Assembly: GCA_965277735.1 (NCBI GenBank) | Contig: CBDIDO010000003.1 | Location: forward strand, 3,100,001-3,164,000 | Source of the DNA: RH-AL1 sp965277735 | Lineage (GTDB): Bacteria > Pseudomonadota > Alphaproteobacteria > Rhizobiales > Beijerinckiaceae | Reading direction: 5' to 3' | DNA length: 64,000 nucleotides | In this document: piece by piece, positions 35,283 through 43,789 of the stretch | How positions within the stretch are numbered: position 1 is the first letter of the stretch | Layout: every line of letters starts with the position of its first letter | The notes under the pieces: generated by a model | Databases searched by the model: none | Told to the model about the DNA's origin: nothing | Seen by the model: the letters and a program-made list of their open reading frames with translations, nothing else | Translations under genes and position numbers: made by a program

Positions 35283-36323
35283 CTATTGGCACAATTCGCT
35301 CATTTTTTGTCTGAGTGCCTTTTGCTTGGCGTAAAGCTCTTTTGCTCGGTTGAGAGATCGCGAGGCCACTTCGCGCGCGAGGGCGTCCAGGTTTGGATCG
35401 AGATCTTTCGTGCACTGGACGAGCGCCGCCCTTACGGCCTCAAGTTTGGTCTCATAAGTCTCGAAAGATGTGCACGCCGTCGCGCTGTCGCCGGCGTCGG
35501 CAAGAGCCGCAGCACGCTCGTAATCAACGTGGGGCTTGCCAGTCTCAAGGTCGCGGTCGGCAGCCTCAGCGTCCTTACACGAGCTTGGTAGAGCTTTGAC
35601 AAATGCATCTCGCTGGCGCTCGGCCTCGATCTCAGCCTCTTGCTCGGCGCGTTGCTCGTCCAGCTCTCGCTTGGCATTTTCCGCTTGAATCCTTCGAGCG
35701 GCATCCTCTCTCTCCTTGGCGCGGGCAGCCTGGTCCGATGCTTCCTGTCGTAGCCTGCCGTCGGTCGACAAGAGGGCATCGACGGCAGTAGCCAGCCTTG
35801 GAAAGCGTTCTCGCAGCTGCTGGACACGCCCGCGCTCAGCGTCCGACAAGACGTGACCAGAGAAGGTCCGTAACTCATCGATGGCCTCCTGCTGCGCTTG
35901 GTGCTCGGCCCGTTCGCGCTGGCGCACTGCAGCCGCTTCAGCCCTTTCCGCAGCCATTTGACGCGCGGCTTCGTCTTGGCGCTCCTGATTCGTCCTATCT
36001 GCTTGCCCAGCCTCGACCGCTGCGGCCACCTTCCTCACGATCTGGTTTTCTTCCGTGATGTCGAAGCCGTTGGGGCTAGGTAGGCAGCCGACCATTGTTG
36101 CCCTGAGCGCAGCAAGATCTTCGCTCGTCCAGTCTGCCGCAGACTTGCCGAAGGGCGTCTGGCCGTTTTGCGCGCCTTGCTCGAACGTCAAAAGGGCGTT
36201 CGTCTCGTTGCAGCCGTGACGGGCATCGACGTAGGTCCGAATAAAGCTACGGTCGCTGGCATGGACAGCGCTGTGGAGTGCCAGGAAAACAATCATCGTC
36301 GCAAATCTGGAAGCAACTGACAT
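35283..36323 (-). CDS. exported protein with long coiled coil
   Basis: A 346-aa protein. It has a signal peptide (FATMIVFLALHSAVHA), then a ~90-residue globular part with cysteines, a charged helical middle (residues ~115-240, rich in Glu/Arg/Ala, e.g. ARRIQAENAKRELDEQRAEQ) and a C-terminal domain ending KALRQKMSELCQ. I recognise no catalytic family. It is probably periplasmic, in an operon with the small cysteine protein. Confidence 0.65.
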   Translation of the reverse strand: MSVASRFATMIVFLALHSAVHASDRSFIRTYVDARHGCNETNALLTFEQGAQNGQTPFGKSAADWTSEDLAALRATMVGCLPSPNGFDITEENQIVRKVAAAVEAGQADRTNQERQDEAARQMAAERAEAAAVRQRERAEHQAQQEAIDELRTFSGHVLSDAERGRVQQLRERFPRLATAVDALLSTDGRLRQEASDQAARAKEREDAARRIQAENAKRELDEQRAEQEAEIEAERQRDAFVKALPSSCKDAEAADRDLETGKPHVDYERAAALADAGDSATACTSFETYETKLEAVRAALVQCTKDLDPNLDALAREVASRSLNRAKELYAKQKALRQKMSELCQ

Positions 36324-36395
36324 TCGATCCCCGGCTCCTTTTTACAGCTGCTCTTGCCGAAGGCGGCCCGGTGCTCCGCCGATCATGAAGTAATA

Positions 36396-36413
36396 CAGGC
36401 ACCATACTGCCTG
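36396..36413. promoter_or_regulatory. inverted repeat upstream of the XRE gene
   Basis: CAGGCACCATACTGCCTG has perfect 6-bp arms (CAGGCA/TGCCTG) and lies 31 bp before the start of the XRE gene. The second copy at 57411-57428 keeps both arms while the spacer changes, consistent with an operator for autoregulation (inference). Confidence 0.6.
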
Positions 36414-36444
36414 GATAACCGACTGCCGACAAGCGCCTGCTTGC

Positions 36445-36747
36445 GTGATGAGGGCGTGTGTGCTGGTCGGGCGAAACATGCGGCGCTTGCGCGTTGCTAA
36501 GGGGCTGTCCCAGGAAGCCCTGGGCCTCGCCGCCGGCTGCGAGCCATCTTATATCGGGCGCCTTGAGCGGGGTGTCGAAAACCCGACGGTCGACCTGCTC
36601 GAGGCCATCGCCAAAGCCCTGGGCGACCCCTTAGCGGCGTTTTTTGACGGGGCTGGTGCGCGGGGCCCGCTGAAGCCGGGCTTGCCAGCCGGGCGCAAGC
36701 CGCGCGCCAAGCTGCCCGCGCGCCGCAAGCCGGCTGCCACGGCCTGA
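36445..36747 (+). CDS. XRE-family regulator with basic tail (copy 1)
   Basis: A 100-aa protein. Residues ~8-68 are a Cro/CI-type helix-turn-helix (LRVAKGLSQEALGLAAGCEP, YIGRLERGVENPT). The last 30 residues are Pro/Arg/Lys-rich (GLPAGRKPRAKLPARRKP), possibly a non-specific DNA-binding tail. GTG at 36445 or ATG at 36448 can start it. It is convergent to the small-protein/DUF3768 operon and paralogous to 57459-57761. Confidence 0.85.
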   Translation: MMRACVLVGRNMRRLRVAKGLSQEALGLAAGCEPSYIGRLERGVENPTVDLLEAIAKALGDPLAAFFDGAGARGPLKPGLPAGRKPRAKLPARRKPAATA

Positions 36748-36906
36748 GCGCGCGCCGCAGGCGGGTCGAAGCATGACCGAAGCGCCTGACAAGCCAATTG
36801 CCAGCGCAGCGTTTGGCGAGCCCCTAGCGACGATTTGATCGATTGATGGTCGACGGCCGCCCCCGACAGGCTTGCCGGCGAGCAACGACGCAGGGCTGAG
36901 TGGCCG

Positions 36907-37164
36907 CTAGCGAACCGCGCAACCCTCAGATTGCGCAGCGATGACTTGATCGAGGCGCGCAACAACAGCTTCGAGCGTTTCTCGCGCCACGTTGGTGACG
37001 GCGCATAGGGCCGCTCGTTCGCCACTGGCGCGATCAAGGGCGTGGCAGGCCATGTAGGAGGCTGCAACGAGATCTTTGGCTATGCCGATCTCGTCGCGCA
37101 GGTCGACAAGGCTTTCCAGGAGCGGCCGCGTCGACCGCCCCGTGATCGCGGCATGGCGGGTCAA
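36907..37164 (-). CDS. small helical protein (copy 1)
   Basis: An 85-aa, mainly helical protein (LLESLVDLRDEIGIAKDLVA, LCAVTNVARETLEAVVARLD) with no family I recognise. Its start overlaps the DUF3768 stop as ATGA. The paralogue is at 57926-58165. Conservation in both copies argues that it is a real gene. Confidence 0.65.
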   Translation of the reverse strand: MTRHAAITGRSTRPLLESLVDLRDEIGIAKDLVAASYMACHALDRASGERAALCAVTNVARETLEAVVARLDQVIAAQSEGCAVR

Positions 37165-37517
37165 TAGTCGCTCGCCCGCATGATAGTGAGCACCCGGGTC
37201 GTTACCGTCGGATCGCTGGCGTCGGGCGAGTGCCAGCGCAGTGAGTGGTCATAGCAATCGATCTTCCAGAAAAACCGGTCGCTGCCGACTTCGAGCGAAC
37301 CAAAGTCGTGCTCGCCATGCGGATCGTTATCGACGTCGAAGTGGTCGAAGGTGCGCACCGCTTTGAGAACGTCCGCAACAACGTTCGCCGGCAGGGCAGC
37401 GACGGCAGCGCTGAGGACGACACGGCCGCCCTCAAGACTTTGGCGGAAGGCGTCGTTCAGCGCCTGAATGCTTTGCCTGGCGTCAGCCTTCACTGGCTTG
37501 GGCGCGTAGGACTTCAT
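37161..37517 (-). CDS. DUF3768 protein (copy 1, intact)
   Basis: A 118-aa protein. IQALNDAFRQSLEGGRVVL, FDVDNDPHGEHDFGSLEV and FFWKIDCYDHSLRWHSPD, with terminal VTTRVLTIMRASDY, is the DUF3768 pattern found in alphaproteobacterial accessory regions; function unknown. The start lies 35 bp inside the end of the upstream gene (37483-38052), so they are coupled. The second copy at 58162-58517 is broken. Confidence 0.82.
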   Translation of the reverse strand: MKSYAPKPVKADARQSIQALNDAFRQSLEGGRVVLSAAVAALPANVVADVLKAVRTFDHFDVDNDPHGEHDFGSLEVGSDRFFWKIDCYDHSLRWHSPDASDPTVTTRVLTIMRASDY

Positions 37518-38052
37518 GGGCAGCGCTCGACAGCAGCGAAAGGTGCTCGCCGCGCCGAACGAACGTCGGCAGGTCGGGCCAGGTCATCCAGCGAAGCGCA
37601 AACAGGTCGCCCTTGGCCTCGGTCACGATAGCCTCGAACCAGCCCAGCTCCTCGCCGTCTGCAGCAAGCACCAGGCTGCCAAGCGAGATGTCCGACCAGG
37701 TTGCTGGCACGTTGGCCGGCTGGGGCAGCGGCTCGGCAGGCGCCGGGGTCGGCTCGGGCGTGAAGGCCCCCTCAAAGGCCCCCAGGCGCTCGTAGGTGCC
37801 CTTCGCGACGAACGGCACAAAACCCTTGCCACTGGCGAACACCCGCCCTGTGGCCAGCTCAGCGGCCAAGGCGCGGTGCTCGTCGGTCGTCACTCGCAAC
37901 ACCTGCATGCCCATCAGGCCGGCGGCCTTTTCGGCCAGCACGGCGTCCTCTTGGGAAAACCACGAGGCATGAGGGCGCTGGCTTTCGTCGAGGCCGAACA
38001 CGATTATCGCCGGGGCGACGGCGGCTTCGGCAGGCTGGGTATTTTTCTTCAT
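37483..38052 (-). CDS. conserved hypothetical protein with Pro-rich linker (copy 1)
   Basis: A 189-aa protein. The N-terminal half contains APAIIVFGLDESQRPHASWF and LRVTTDEHRALAAELATGRV; a Pro/Ala linker follows (TPEPTPAPAEPLPQPANVPA); the C-terminal half has LVLAADGEELGWFEAIVTEA and LRWMTWPDLPTFVRRGEHL. I do not recognise the family. GGAG precedes the start. A terminator-like hairpin and a promoter lie upstream in both copies. The paralogue at 58483-59052 is also intact, so this is the best-preserved gene of the block. Confidence 0.7.
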   Translation of the reverse strand: MKKNTQPAEAAVAPAIIVFGLDESQRPHASWFSQEDAVLAEKAAGLMGMQVLRVTTDEHRALAAELATGRVFASGKGFVPFVAKGTYERLGAFEGAFTPEPTPAPAEPLPQPANVPATWSDISLGSLVLAADGEELGWFEAIVTEAKGDLFALRWMTWPDLPTFVRRGEHLSLLSSAAHEVLRAQASEG

Positions 38053-38069
38053 GAGCAAACTCCGGGCGT

Positions 38070-38098
38070 AAAAAAAGGAGCCGCGAAACGGGCTCCTT
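38070..38098 (-). terminator. terminator-like hairpin in the leader of the 189-aa gene (copy 1)
   Basis: On the minus strand AAGGAGCC-CGTTTCGC-GGCTCCTT forms an 8-bp stem followed by a T run, ending about 18 bases before the start codon and before its GGAG site. It lies between the predicted promoter and the gene, so it could attenuate transcription rather than end an upstream gene. Confidence 0.7.
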
Positions 38099-38210
38099 GT
38101 CAGGTCGGATGTGTCGAGGGGCAGCGGCCGCGCCTGGGGCAGCTCGAGGGCACGCCGGCACAAATCGCCTTCGGCGGCCCATGGGCTGGCTACAGCCCTG
38201 ACAATGCCCT

Positions 38211-38238
38211 GTTTAGCCGAACGCGGGGCTGCTGTCAA
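38211..38238 (-). promoter_or_regulatory. predicted sigma70-type promoter (copy 1)
   Basis: Minus strand: TTGACA (38238-38233), 16-bp spacer, CTAAAC (38216-38211). The -35 and upstream sequence GATACAGAACGGTATTGACA is identical in copy 2, whereas the spacer has diverged. The adjoining ATACAGAACGGTAT has 4-bp inverted arms and could be an operator. Confidence 0.5.
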
Positions 38239-38309
38239 TACCGTTCTGTATCAAACCAGTTTTAGGGCTTTTGGTGGCTTGGCGGCGCCATGATCAGGGG
38301 AGCGTCCCG

Positions 38310-38954
38310 TCAGGGCTCGTTTCTCCCGGAGTGCTCTCGGCGATGGCCGCCCTCCTCCCAGCCATGTGGCGCAAGCCTAGCGCAGCCATTGTCGGCGGGG
38401 CAGAAGATCTGCTGGCAAGGGAAGCGATCGTCGTTCTGACGCCCGTTGCAGATATTTCGGGCGCCTTCGGCGCAGAACTCCCAGATCGCGACCTGGACGA
38501 AACGAGGGAAGTAGGCAGGAAAGGCCGGGTTGTAGATGCGGGCGTCCACTGTCTGTGCGAGCTTCTCGATCATTTCGACGCAGCCTCCGGTTCCGTAGCA
38601 CTTCGGACCATACGGATGTTCAACGCCATGCTGCCGGACGGTTCCGGTCCGATGCAGCCACGCGTGCACCAGCGTGTCGACGGCAATCATTGACGCTCCG
38701 GCGGTAAGCCATTGCTCCCGTGTCGGGTCACCGGCAAGCAGAAGATCGGCGAGGATCATCGACCAAATCTTCGGACCCGTGCCGGGTATCTCGCTCAATG
38801 CATCTACGAGGGCTTCCGCCATGCGCCGCCCTCGCGCGTAGGGATTGTGCGAAAGGTCAGCGATGGCCAGACGCCGATCGACCCAAGCTACGAAGTCGCC
38901 GTTGCAGATGTCGCGGATGAACAGCGCCAAACCATAGGCGGCTTCGTTCAACAT
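38310..38954 (-). pseudogene. HhH-GPD glycosylase-like protein (copy 1), 5' truncated by an IS3-type element
   Basis: The frame corresponds to residues from about 134 of the intact paralogue at 59357-60349. It keeps LSEIPGTGPKIWSM, MIAVDTLVHAWLHRT and the cysteines FCAEGARNICNG and PCQQIFC, and has an altered C-terminal tail. The apparent ATG at 38954 is formed by the junction with the IS terminus, so the N-terminal third is missing. Probably non-functional. Confidence 0.8.
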
Positions 38955-39015
38955 GGCCTGCTGCCGGTTTCGTGGACACCGAGATTAGGTGTTTTCATGG
39001 AGCCGGAGGTGGCAA

Positions 39016-39306
39016 ATGCAACGACGGAAGTTCGGGCGTGAGTTCAAGGTCGAGGCTGTACGGCTGATCAAGGAGCGCGGGGTCGCGGTGGCGCAAGCCG
39101 CCCGAGATCTCGACGTGCACGAGAACGTGCTGCGCAAGTGGGTCAAGGAGCTATCTGCCGATCCGGCACAGGCGTTTCCGGGGGCTGGCCAGATGAAGCC
39201 GGATCAGCTCGAGATCGATCGGCTGCGGCGTGAGGTCAGCAAGCTCAGGGCGGAGCGGGATATTCTAAAAAAGGCCGCTGCCTACTTCGCGAGGGAGTCG
39301 ATATGA
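39016..39306 (+). CDS. IS3-family transposase OrfA
   Basis: A 96-aa protein: RRKFGREFKVEAVRLIKERG, AARDLDVHENVLRKWVKEL and LEIDRLRREVSKLRAERDIL, then KKAAAYFARES, the standard IS3-group OrfA with zipper. GGAGGT precedes the start at 39016. Confidence 0.9.
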   Translation: MQRRKFGREFKVEAVRLIKERGVAVAQAARDLDVHENVLRKWVKELSADPAQAFPGAGQMKPDQLEIDRLRREVSKLRAERDILKKAAAYFARESI

Positions 39307-39415
39307 AGTTCGGCTTCATCGCGAAGCACCGCTCGATCTGGCCGGCGGCATGGCTATGCGAAGCCTGGGGCGTCTTGCGGTCGGGCTTTCACGCCTGGCT
39401 CAACCGGAGTTGCTC
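39303..39415 (+). pseudogene. IS3-family OrfB, N-terminal fragment
   Basis: It starts as ATGA overlap with orfA and reads MKFGFIAKHRSIWPAAWLCE, then GVLRSGFHAWLNR, as in OrfB proteins, then loses similarity. The catalytic core is absent. Confidence 0.75.
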
Positions 39416-39535
39416 GAAGAACCACGAGAATCCTATGCGGCGCGCCCTTGCCACATCTCGACATCACACGTGCCGGAGGTGCTGTTTCGAATATTCCGGG
39501 AGCAAGCCCGGAGGACCTGAGCCGCGAGTTTTGTC

Positions 39536-40525
39536 TTGAACGAACAATCCCCTTTGTCGCCGTGGGGCGATCAGCCACCGCAGGTGAAGCTTCGTGCGTT
39601 TCGCCGCCAGGACCTTGGGCTCGTGTTCGCGGTCGCCGTATTCACTATGATCGCCGCGATAGGTTTCAACTCCTTCTATATCGTCAATCCGACGGAGCTC
39701 GCCTTCACGCGCACCTTCGGCCGCGTCGACCAAGAACCGGCCGCACCGATGACCCCTGGCGTCCACTTCATGGTGCCTTTCGCCACATCGGTTGACCGTA
39801 TCCAGGTGAGCGTCGACACCGTGGCTCTGCCACAGGACCTGCGCGTTCTCAGTCATGACGGACAGGTCATCGAGCTCGGCGTTTCGCTGACGCGGCGCAT
39901 TCCCGCAGATGCCGTCTACAACCTGCTCTACAATACCGGCGGGGTCGGAAACGTTGACATCGACCGCAACATTTTCGCGATCGTGGCTGATAGGACGTTG
40001 ACAATTTTCGGTCGTGAGGACGTGCTCAACATCGCTTCCGAACGCGAACGAATCATTGGGCTGATGAAAACGGCTATCTCCGGCGAACTGCGGCGCCTCT
40101 TCGGCGTCGAGCTTGTCGACCTCCAGATCACTGGTTTTCGCTTCAGTCCCGAATACGAACGCGCCGTCAACGAAAACACTTTGGCAAAGACCAACGCTTA
40201 CCGCGCCGAACAAGTGCTGAAACAGAAACAGGTAGAGGCCCTTCAAGCCGTCGCGGAAGCTAAAGGACGTGCCGACTCTTCCATCGAGGCCGCACGCGGC
40301 GATAGCGAAAGCACGTTGCTGAGGGCACAGGCAGCCGGCAAGGCGACGGAGATTCAGGCTTCAGCAGATTCGACGGCGATCAAGGTGCGGGTCGCAGCTG
40401 CTGGCGGTATCGAGGGCTACGCTAAGGTGATGACGGCCGACACCATGAAGCGATGGAACGGACAGCCACCGCAGACAGTGCTGGGGGGCACAGCATCGCC
40501 TGTTCCCTTCTTCCAAGTCCACTGA
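39536..40525 (+). CDS. SPFH/band-7 membrane protein (HflK/prohibitin-like)
   Basis: A 329-aa protein with one N-terminal membrane helix (LGLVFAVAVFTMIAAIGF), a band-7 domain (FTRTFGRVDQ, PGVHFMVPFATSVDRIQVSV, VSLTRRIPADAVY) and a helical C-terminal stalk (residues ~205-290). Such proteins form membrane scaffolds that often regulate proteases. The only start is TTG at 39536 without a near Shine-Dalgarno; the upstream IS remnant may have removed the original start region. Confidence 0.8.
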   Translation: MNEQSPLSPWGDQPPQVKLRAFRRQDLGLVFAVAVFTMIAAIGFNSFYIVNPTELAFTRTFGRVDQEPAAPMTPGVHFMVPFATSVDRIQVSVDTVALPQDLRVLSHDGQVIELGVSLTRRIPADAVYNLLYNTGGVGNVDIDRNIFAIVADRTLTIFGREDVLNIASERERIIGLMKTAISGELRRLFGVELVDLQITGFRFSPEYERAVNENTLAKTNAYRAEQVLKQKQVEALQAVAEAKGRADSSIEAARGDSESTLLRAQAAGKATEIQASADSTAIKVRVAAAGGIEGYAKVMTADTMKRWNGQPPQTVLGGTASPVPFFQVH

Positions 40526-40981
40526 CAGAAAGAGGTTGGCCGATCTTCCCGGAGGCAGAGCAGGTGGCGCGCAGGTCAGCGGAGTGTCCGGCTCTGGTGT
40601 TCGTCGAGTACGGCGCGCTGCTCCGCCCCCTTTCGTCTTGGCCGCCCCATGCTCCGCCTGACCCCGGCAAGGGTTGTGTCGATCTTGAAAACGTATTCTT
40701 GACGTAGGGGCTGGCGCATCCCGGCATATGTCGACGTTGCCGACGATCATTTCTTCATGCCGCCCAACCATCGGCACCTCGTCGTGTACCGGGCGACCGC
40801 ATCTCGAACCTCGTCGACCACGGCCGTCGCGGCGCGAAGGCGGCCGCGCCCGGTACGACCGTCGCGCGCAATTAGGTCATCACGCGGAGGGAGGACGATG
40901 CCTAAAGCGGACCCTCGGATGTGCGAAATCTTTGAAATTGGTTTTGGTCCTCGCTCGACACTACGGCCGAGGCACTGGCGG
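40526..40981. other. intergenic, no supported gene
   Basis: Several short frames exist, one with VADDHFFMPPNHRHLVVYRA in it, but none has a start signal or family match. It may hold a decayed gene. Confidence 0.35.
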
Positions 40982-41743
40982 TCAGATCGACATCCCGCCT
41001 GAGACCTCGATGCGCTGGGCGTTGACCCAGCGATTGTCTTCGGACAGCAGCGACGCGATCATCGGGCCGATGTCATCGGGTAAGCCGGTGCGGCCTAGTG
41101 CCGTCATACCTGCGACTTGCCTGTTCACGTCGGGGTTGTCGCGAAGCATGCCGCCGCTGAAGTCGGTTTCGATGGCGCCAGGCGCTACGACGTTGACGGC
41201 GATCCCGCGTGGCCCGAGTTCCTTGGCCATGTATTTGGTCAGCACTTCCACCGCCCCTTTCATGGCGCCGTAAGACGCGCTCCCGGGGATGACGATGCGG
41301 GTGAGCCCGGACGAGACATTTACGATCCGGCCGCCATCCCTGATCAGCGGCAGTAGCGTTTGCGTCAGCAAGAACACGCCCTTGAAGTGGACGTTGTAAA
41401 GCGCGTCGAGTTCGGCTTCCGTGGTCTTTTCTATGCTGTTGCGGTGCGAGGTGCCGGCATTGTTGACCAGGTCGTCGAACCGGTCGGTCCCCCAATCGCC
41501 GAGCACGCGTCGCACACTGGCGGCAAAATCCTCGAAGCTGCCGGTATTTCCGGTATCGAGCCGAACTGCCGTTGCCCTAACGCCAGCCTGCTCCGCCAAC
41601 GCGACGACCTTGTCCGCCTCGGCCCGGTTTGCCTTGTAGGTGATGATGGAGTTGACGCCGCGGGCGGCCAGTGCCAGCACGGTGGCGCGGCCGAGGCCGC
41701 GACTGCCGCCGGTGATGATTGCGATACGGGCTGCGTCGGGCAT
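40982..41743 (-). CDS. short-chain dehydrogenase/reductase
   Basis: A 253-aa protein of classical SDR type: IITGGSRGLGRATVLALA (NAD(P) binding), LVNNAGTSHRNS, the active-site serine in VSSGLTRI and the catalytic Tyr/Lys in ASYGAMKGAVE; APGAIETDFSGG follows. The start at 41743 has GGAGG upstream. It is divergent from the LysR gene at 41850, its likely regulator. Confidence 0.9.
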   Translation of the reverse strand: MPDAARIAIITGGSRGLGRATVLALAARGVNSIITYKANRAEADKVVALAEQAGVRATAVRLDTGNTGSFEDFAASVRRVLGDWGTDRFDDLVNNAGTSHRNSIEKTTEAELDALYNVHFKGVFLLTQTLLPLIRDGGRIVNVSSGLTRIVIPGSASYGAMKGAVEVLTKYMAKELGPRGIAVNVVAPGAIETDFSGGMLRDNPDVNRQVAGMTALGRTGLPDDIGPMIASLLSEDNRWVNAQRIEVSGGMSI

Positions 41744-41849
41744 GGCTGACCTCCGTGGCGTTTGTTGGGTCGGCATCTAGTCGTTCCGTAGCGTCCTGAT
41801 TAGATGGTGCTGACAGACCTCACTGTTCCGCAGGTCAGAACAAACCGCC

Positions 41850-42746
41850 ATGGACAGGCTTGCCACGCTCAAGCTCTTCATCCGCATCGTCGATCGCCGC
41901 AGCTTCAGCGCCGCCGCGTCGGACCTGCAGATATCGCGACCGGTCGCGACGGCCGCCATCAAGGAATTGGAGGGGCGACTTGGGACTCGTCTGCTTCAGC
42001 GTTCGACCCGCCATGTCTCGCCAACGGTGGAAGGTGAAGCCTACTACCAGCGGTGCGCGGCAATCCTAAGCGACCTTGAGGACGCCGATCGGGGCGCGGG
42101 CGGGCTGATCAGCGGACGTCTCAGGGTCGACGTTGCGGGTAACCTGGCCCGCATGCTCATCCTGCCCGAGTTACCTGCCTTTCTTGCGCGCCACGCCGCG
42201 CTTACGATCCATATCGGTGAAGGCGAGCGGCTAGTCGACCTCGTACGGGAGGGCGTTGACTGCGTGGTACGCGCGGGCGAGCCAGTCGATAGCGAACTGA
42301 TCGTGCGGCGCTTGGGCTTTGTGGAAGAGATCACCTGCGCCAGCCCCGCCTACCTTGCCAAGCATGGCGTGCCTGCCTCGCCCGACACGCTCGACAGACA
42401 CGTCATGATTGGGATCACTTCCTCACGCACTGGCCAAGTCATGCCGCTCGAGTTCACGCACAAAGGGCAGACGATCGAGAGGGTGCTGCCAGCGCGCGTG
42501 GTCGTCAGCGGTGCTGACACCAGCGCCGCGGCGGCACGCCTTGGGCTCGGCTTGGTCCAGGCGCCGCGACACCGATTTGCAGACGATCTTGCCACCGGCG
42601 CGCTGGTCGAAGTGCTCGCCACCTATCCACCAATGCCCATGCCGATCTCGGTCCTCTATGCCAGCAGCCGCCATCTCTCGCCGCGCGTGCGTGTTTTCGT
42701 GGAGTGGCTTATTGACGTGCTCCGCCCCCACATGCGGCAGCCGTAG
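41850..42746 (+). CDS. LysR-family transcriptional regulator
   Basis: A 298-aa protein: MDRLATLKLFIRIVDRRSFS, LQISRPVATAAIKELEGRLG (helix-turn-helix) and an effector domain with DCVVRAGEPVDSELIVRRLG. The intergenic region shared with the SDR gene is 106 bp, the usual place for an LTTR operator. Confidence 0.9.
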   Translation: MDRLATLKLFIRIVDRRSFSAAASDLQISRPVATAAIKELEGRLGTRLLQRSTRHVSPTVEGEAYYQRCAAILSDLEDADRGAGGLISGRLRVDVAGNLARMLILPELPAFLARHAALTIHIGEGERLVDLVREGVDCVVRAGEPVDSELIVRRLGFVEEITCASPAYLAKHGVPASPDTLDRHVMIGITSSRTGQVMPLEFTHKGQTIERVLPARVVVSGADTSAAAARLGLGLVQAPRHRFADDLATGALVEVLATYPPMPMPISVLYASSRHLSPRVRVFVEWLIDVLRPHMRQP

Positions 42747-42934
42747 GGTTGGCCGCCACTGTCTCACCGCATGAACGCAGGGCGGCTAAGGTTGAGGCCG
42801 CTTCAGGCGAAGTAACAAGGTCAGCTTTCCGAGCTTGCGCGCAAAAGCAAATGGTCAGACAACAGATAAGCGCGTCGAGGCGCTTCTATACGGTAACTTC
42901 AAATTCGTTCGCAGGCGGGCAGACACCGCGTATC

Positions 42935-43128
42935 TTACCTTTCGGAGTTGATCCTCAATCCTTTGGCCGCTTCGGCCAACTTCAGTGGGTCGTTTCCCAG
43001 CCGGTCTATGAGCATCCGAGCGCGGTCGGCCATATGCAATGTCTTTTCGCCAGCTCGCCAGCCTCGGTGAGCTTTGACTTCTTCACGTTGTCAGGCTGCT
43101 CCCATCTTGGTTTCCGTTCATCGAACAT
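42935..43128 (-). pseudogene. small DUF3606-like gene, frameshifted
   Basis: From ATG 43128 the frame reads MFDERKPRWEQPDNVKKSKL, TEAGELAKRH, then must shift near 43040 to continue ADRARMLIDRLGNDPLKLAE, AAKGLRINSER and stop at 42935. This is the same protein type as 20612-20800 (LARKHGIS, DRAQMLIDRMGD). It starts 26 bp after the PII gene ends. Confidence 0.65.
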
Positions 43129-43154
43129 TGCCTGCTCTTCCTATCGCCGAAGCC

Positions 43155-43493
43155 TCAAACTGCATCGAGGTCGCGCTCGCCAGTCCGAATTCGTACGGCT
43201 TGCTCGATGTTCATTATGAAAATCTTCCCGTCGCCGATTTGCCCTGTGCGGGCAGCGGCGATGACCGCGTCCACGACCCGGTCGAGCATGTCGGGCGCCA
43301 CCACCACCTCGACCTTAACTTTCGGAACGAAGCTCGCCGTGTACTCGACGCCTTTGTAGATTTGGGTGTGTCCCTTCTGGCGCCCATAGCCCTTTAACTC
43401 GGTCACAGTCATGCCGTGCACGCCGACGAGCGTTAATGCGTCGCGTACCTCGGCCAGCCTGAAGGGCTTGATGATCGCTATGATGAGCTTCAT
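43155..43493 (-). CDS. glnK: PII nitrogen-regulatory protein (GlnK/GlnB type)
   Basis: A 112-aa protein, the normal PII length. MKLIIAIIKPFRLAEVRDAL is the PII start; the T-loop GYGRQKGHTQIYKGVEY retains Tyr51, the uridylylation site; VVVAPDMLDRVVDAV and GQIGDGKIFI complete the fold. It signals 2-oxoglutarate/ATP status to partners. No amtB is adjacent, unusual for glnK, so glnB-like or specialised use is possible. Confidence 0.92.
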   Translation of the reverse strand: MKLIIAIIKPFRLAEVRDALTLVGVHGMTVTELKGYGRQKGHTQIYKGVEYTASFVPKVKVEVVVAPDMLDRVVDAVIAAARTGQIGDGKIFIMNIEQAVRIRTGERDLDAV

Positions 43494-43789
43494 TTGCATT
43501 TCCGAATTGAAAAGACGGCGTATCGCGAAGGTGGCCTTCCGTACACCTGCCGAGGGCAACGAGCACTAGCCCAAAGAGCGTCCTGAGGCAGGTCGAGGTC
43601 CGCATAAGGCGACCTCGCACCACCGGCCTCGGGCTGAAGGCGGCCAGTCCTCTTTCCGGCCAGCTTGAGCCCCCGTCAGCTTCGCGCCAACCAAAGACAT
43701 TCGCGCTTGATTCAAGTCGCAAGAGTGGACCGTCCCTGAGGACTCTCGCTTCGAACGCCTGTTTCCTACGGCCTAGGCGCCTTGATGCC

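Larger units (their letters stand above)
36396..38953. repeat. duplicated block, copy 1 (about 2.55 kb)
   Basis: The same order of five genes and regulatory sites is found at 57411-59952. Similarity begins at the CAGGCA hairpin and ends at gcttcgttcaaca, where copy 1 meets an IS3-type terminus. Copies differ by scattered substitutions and small indels, so the duplication is not recent. Confidence 0.92.
38954..39415 (+). mobile_element. IS3-family remnant
   Basis: The left end is taken where similarity to the duplicated block stops (tggcctgctgccggtttcgt). It carries orfA and the first ~38 codons of orfB. The right part is lost; sequence after about 39415 no longer matches a transposase. Confidence 0.75.

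Noticed and set aside
36445..38052. Prophage origin of the XRE/DUF3768 block
   Set aside because: No capsid, tail, terminase, lysis or integrase genes are associated; only IS elements lie nearby.
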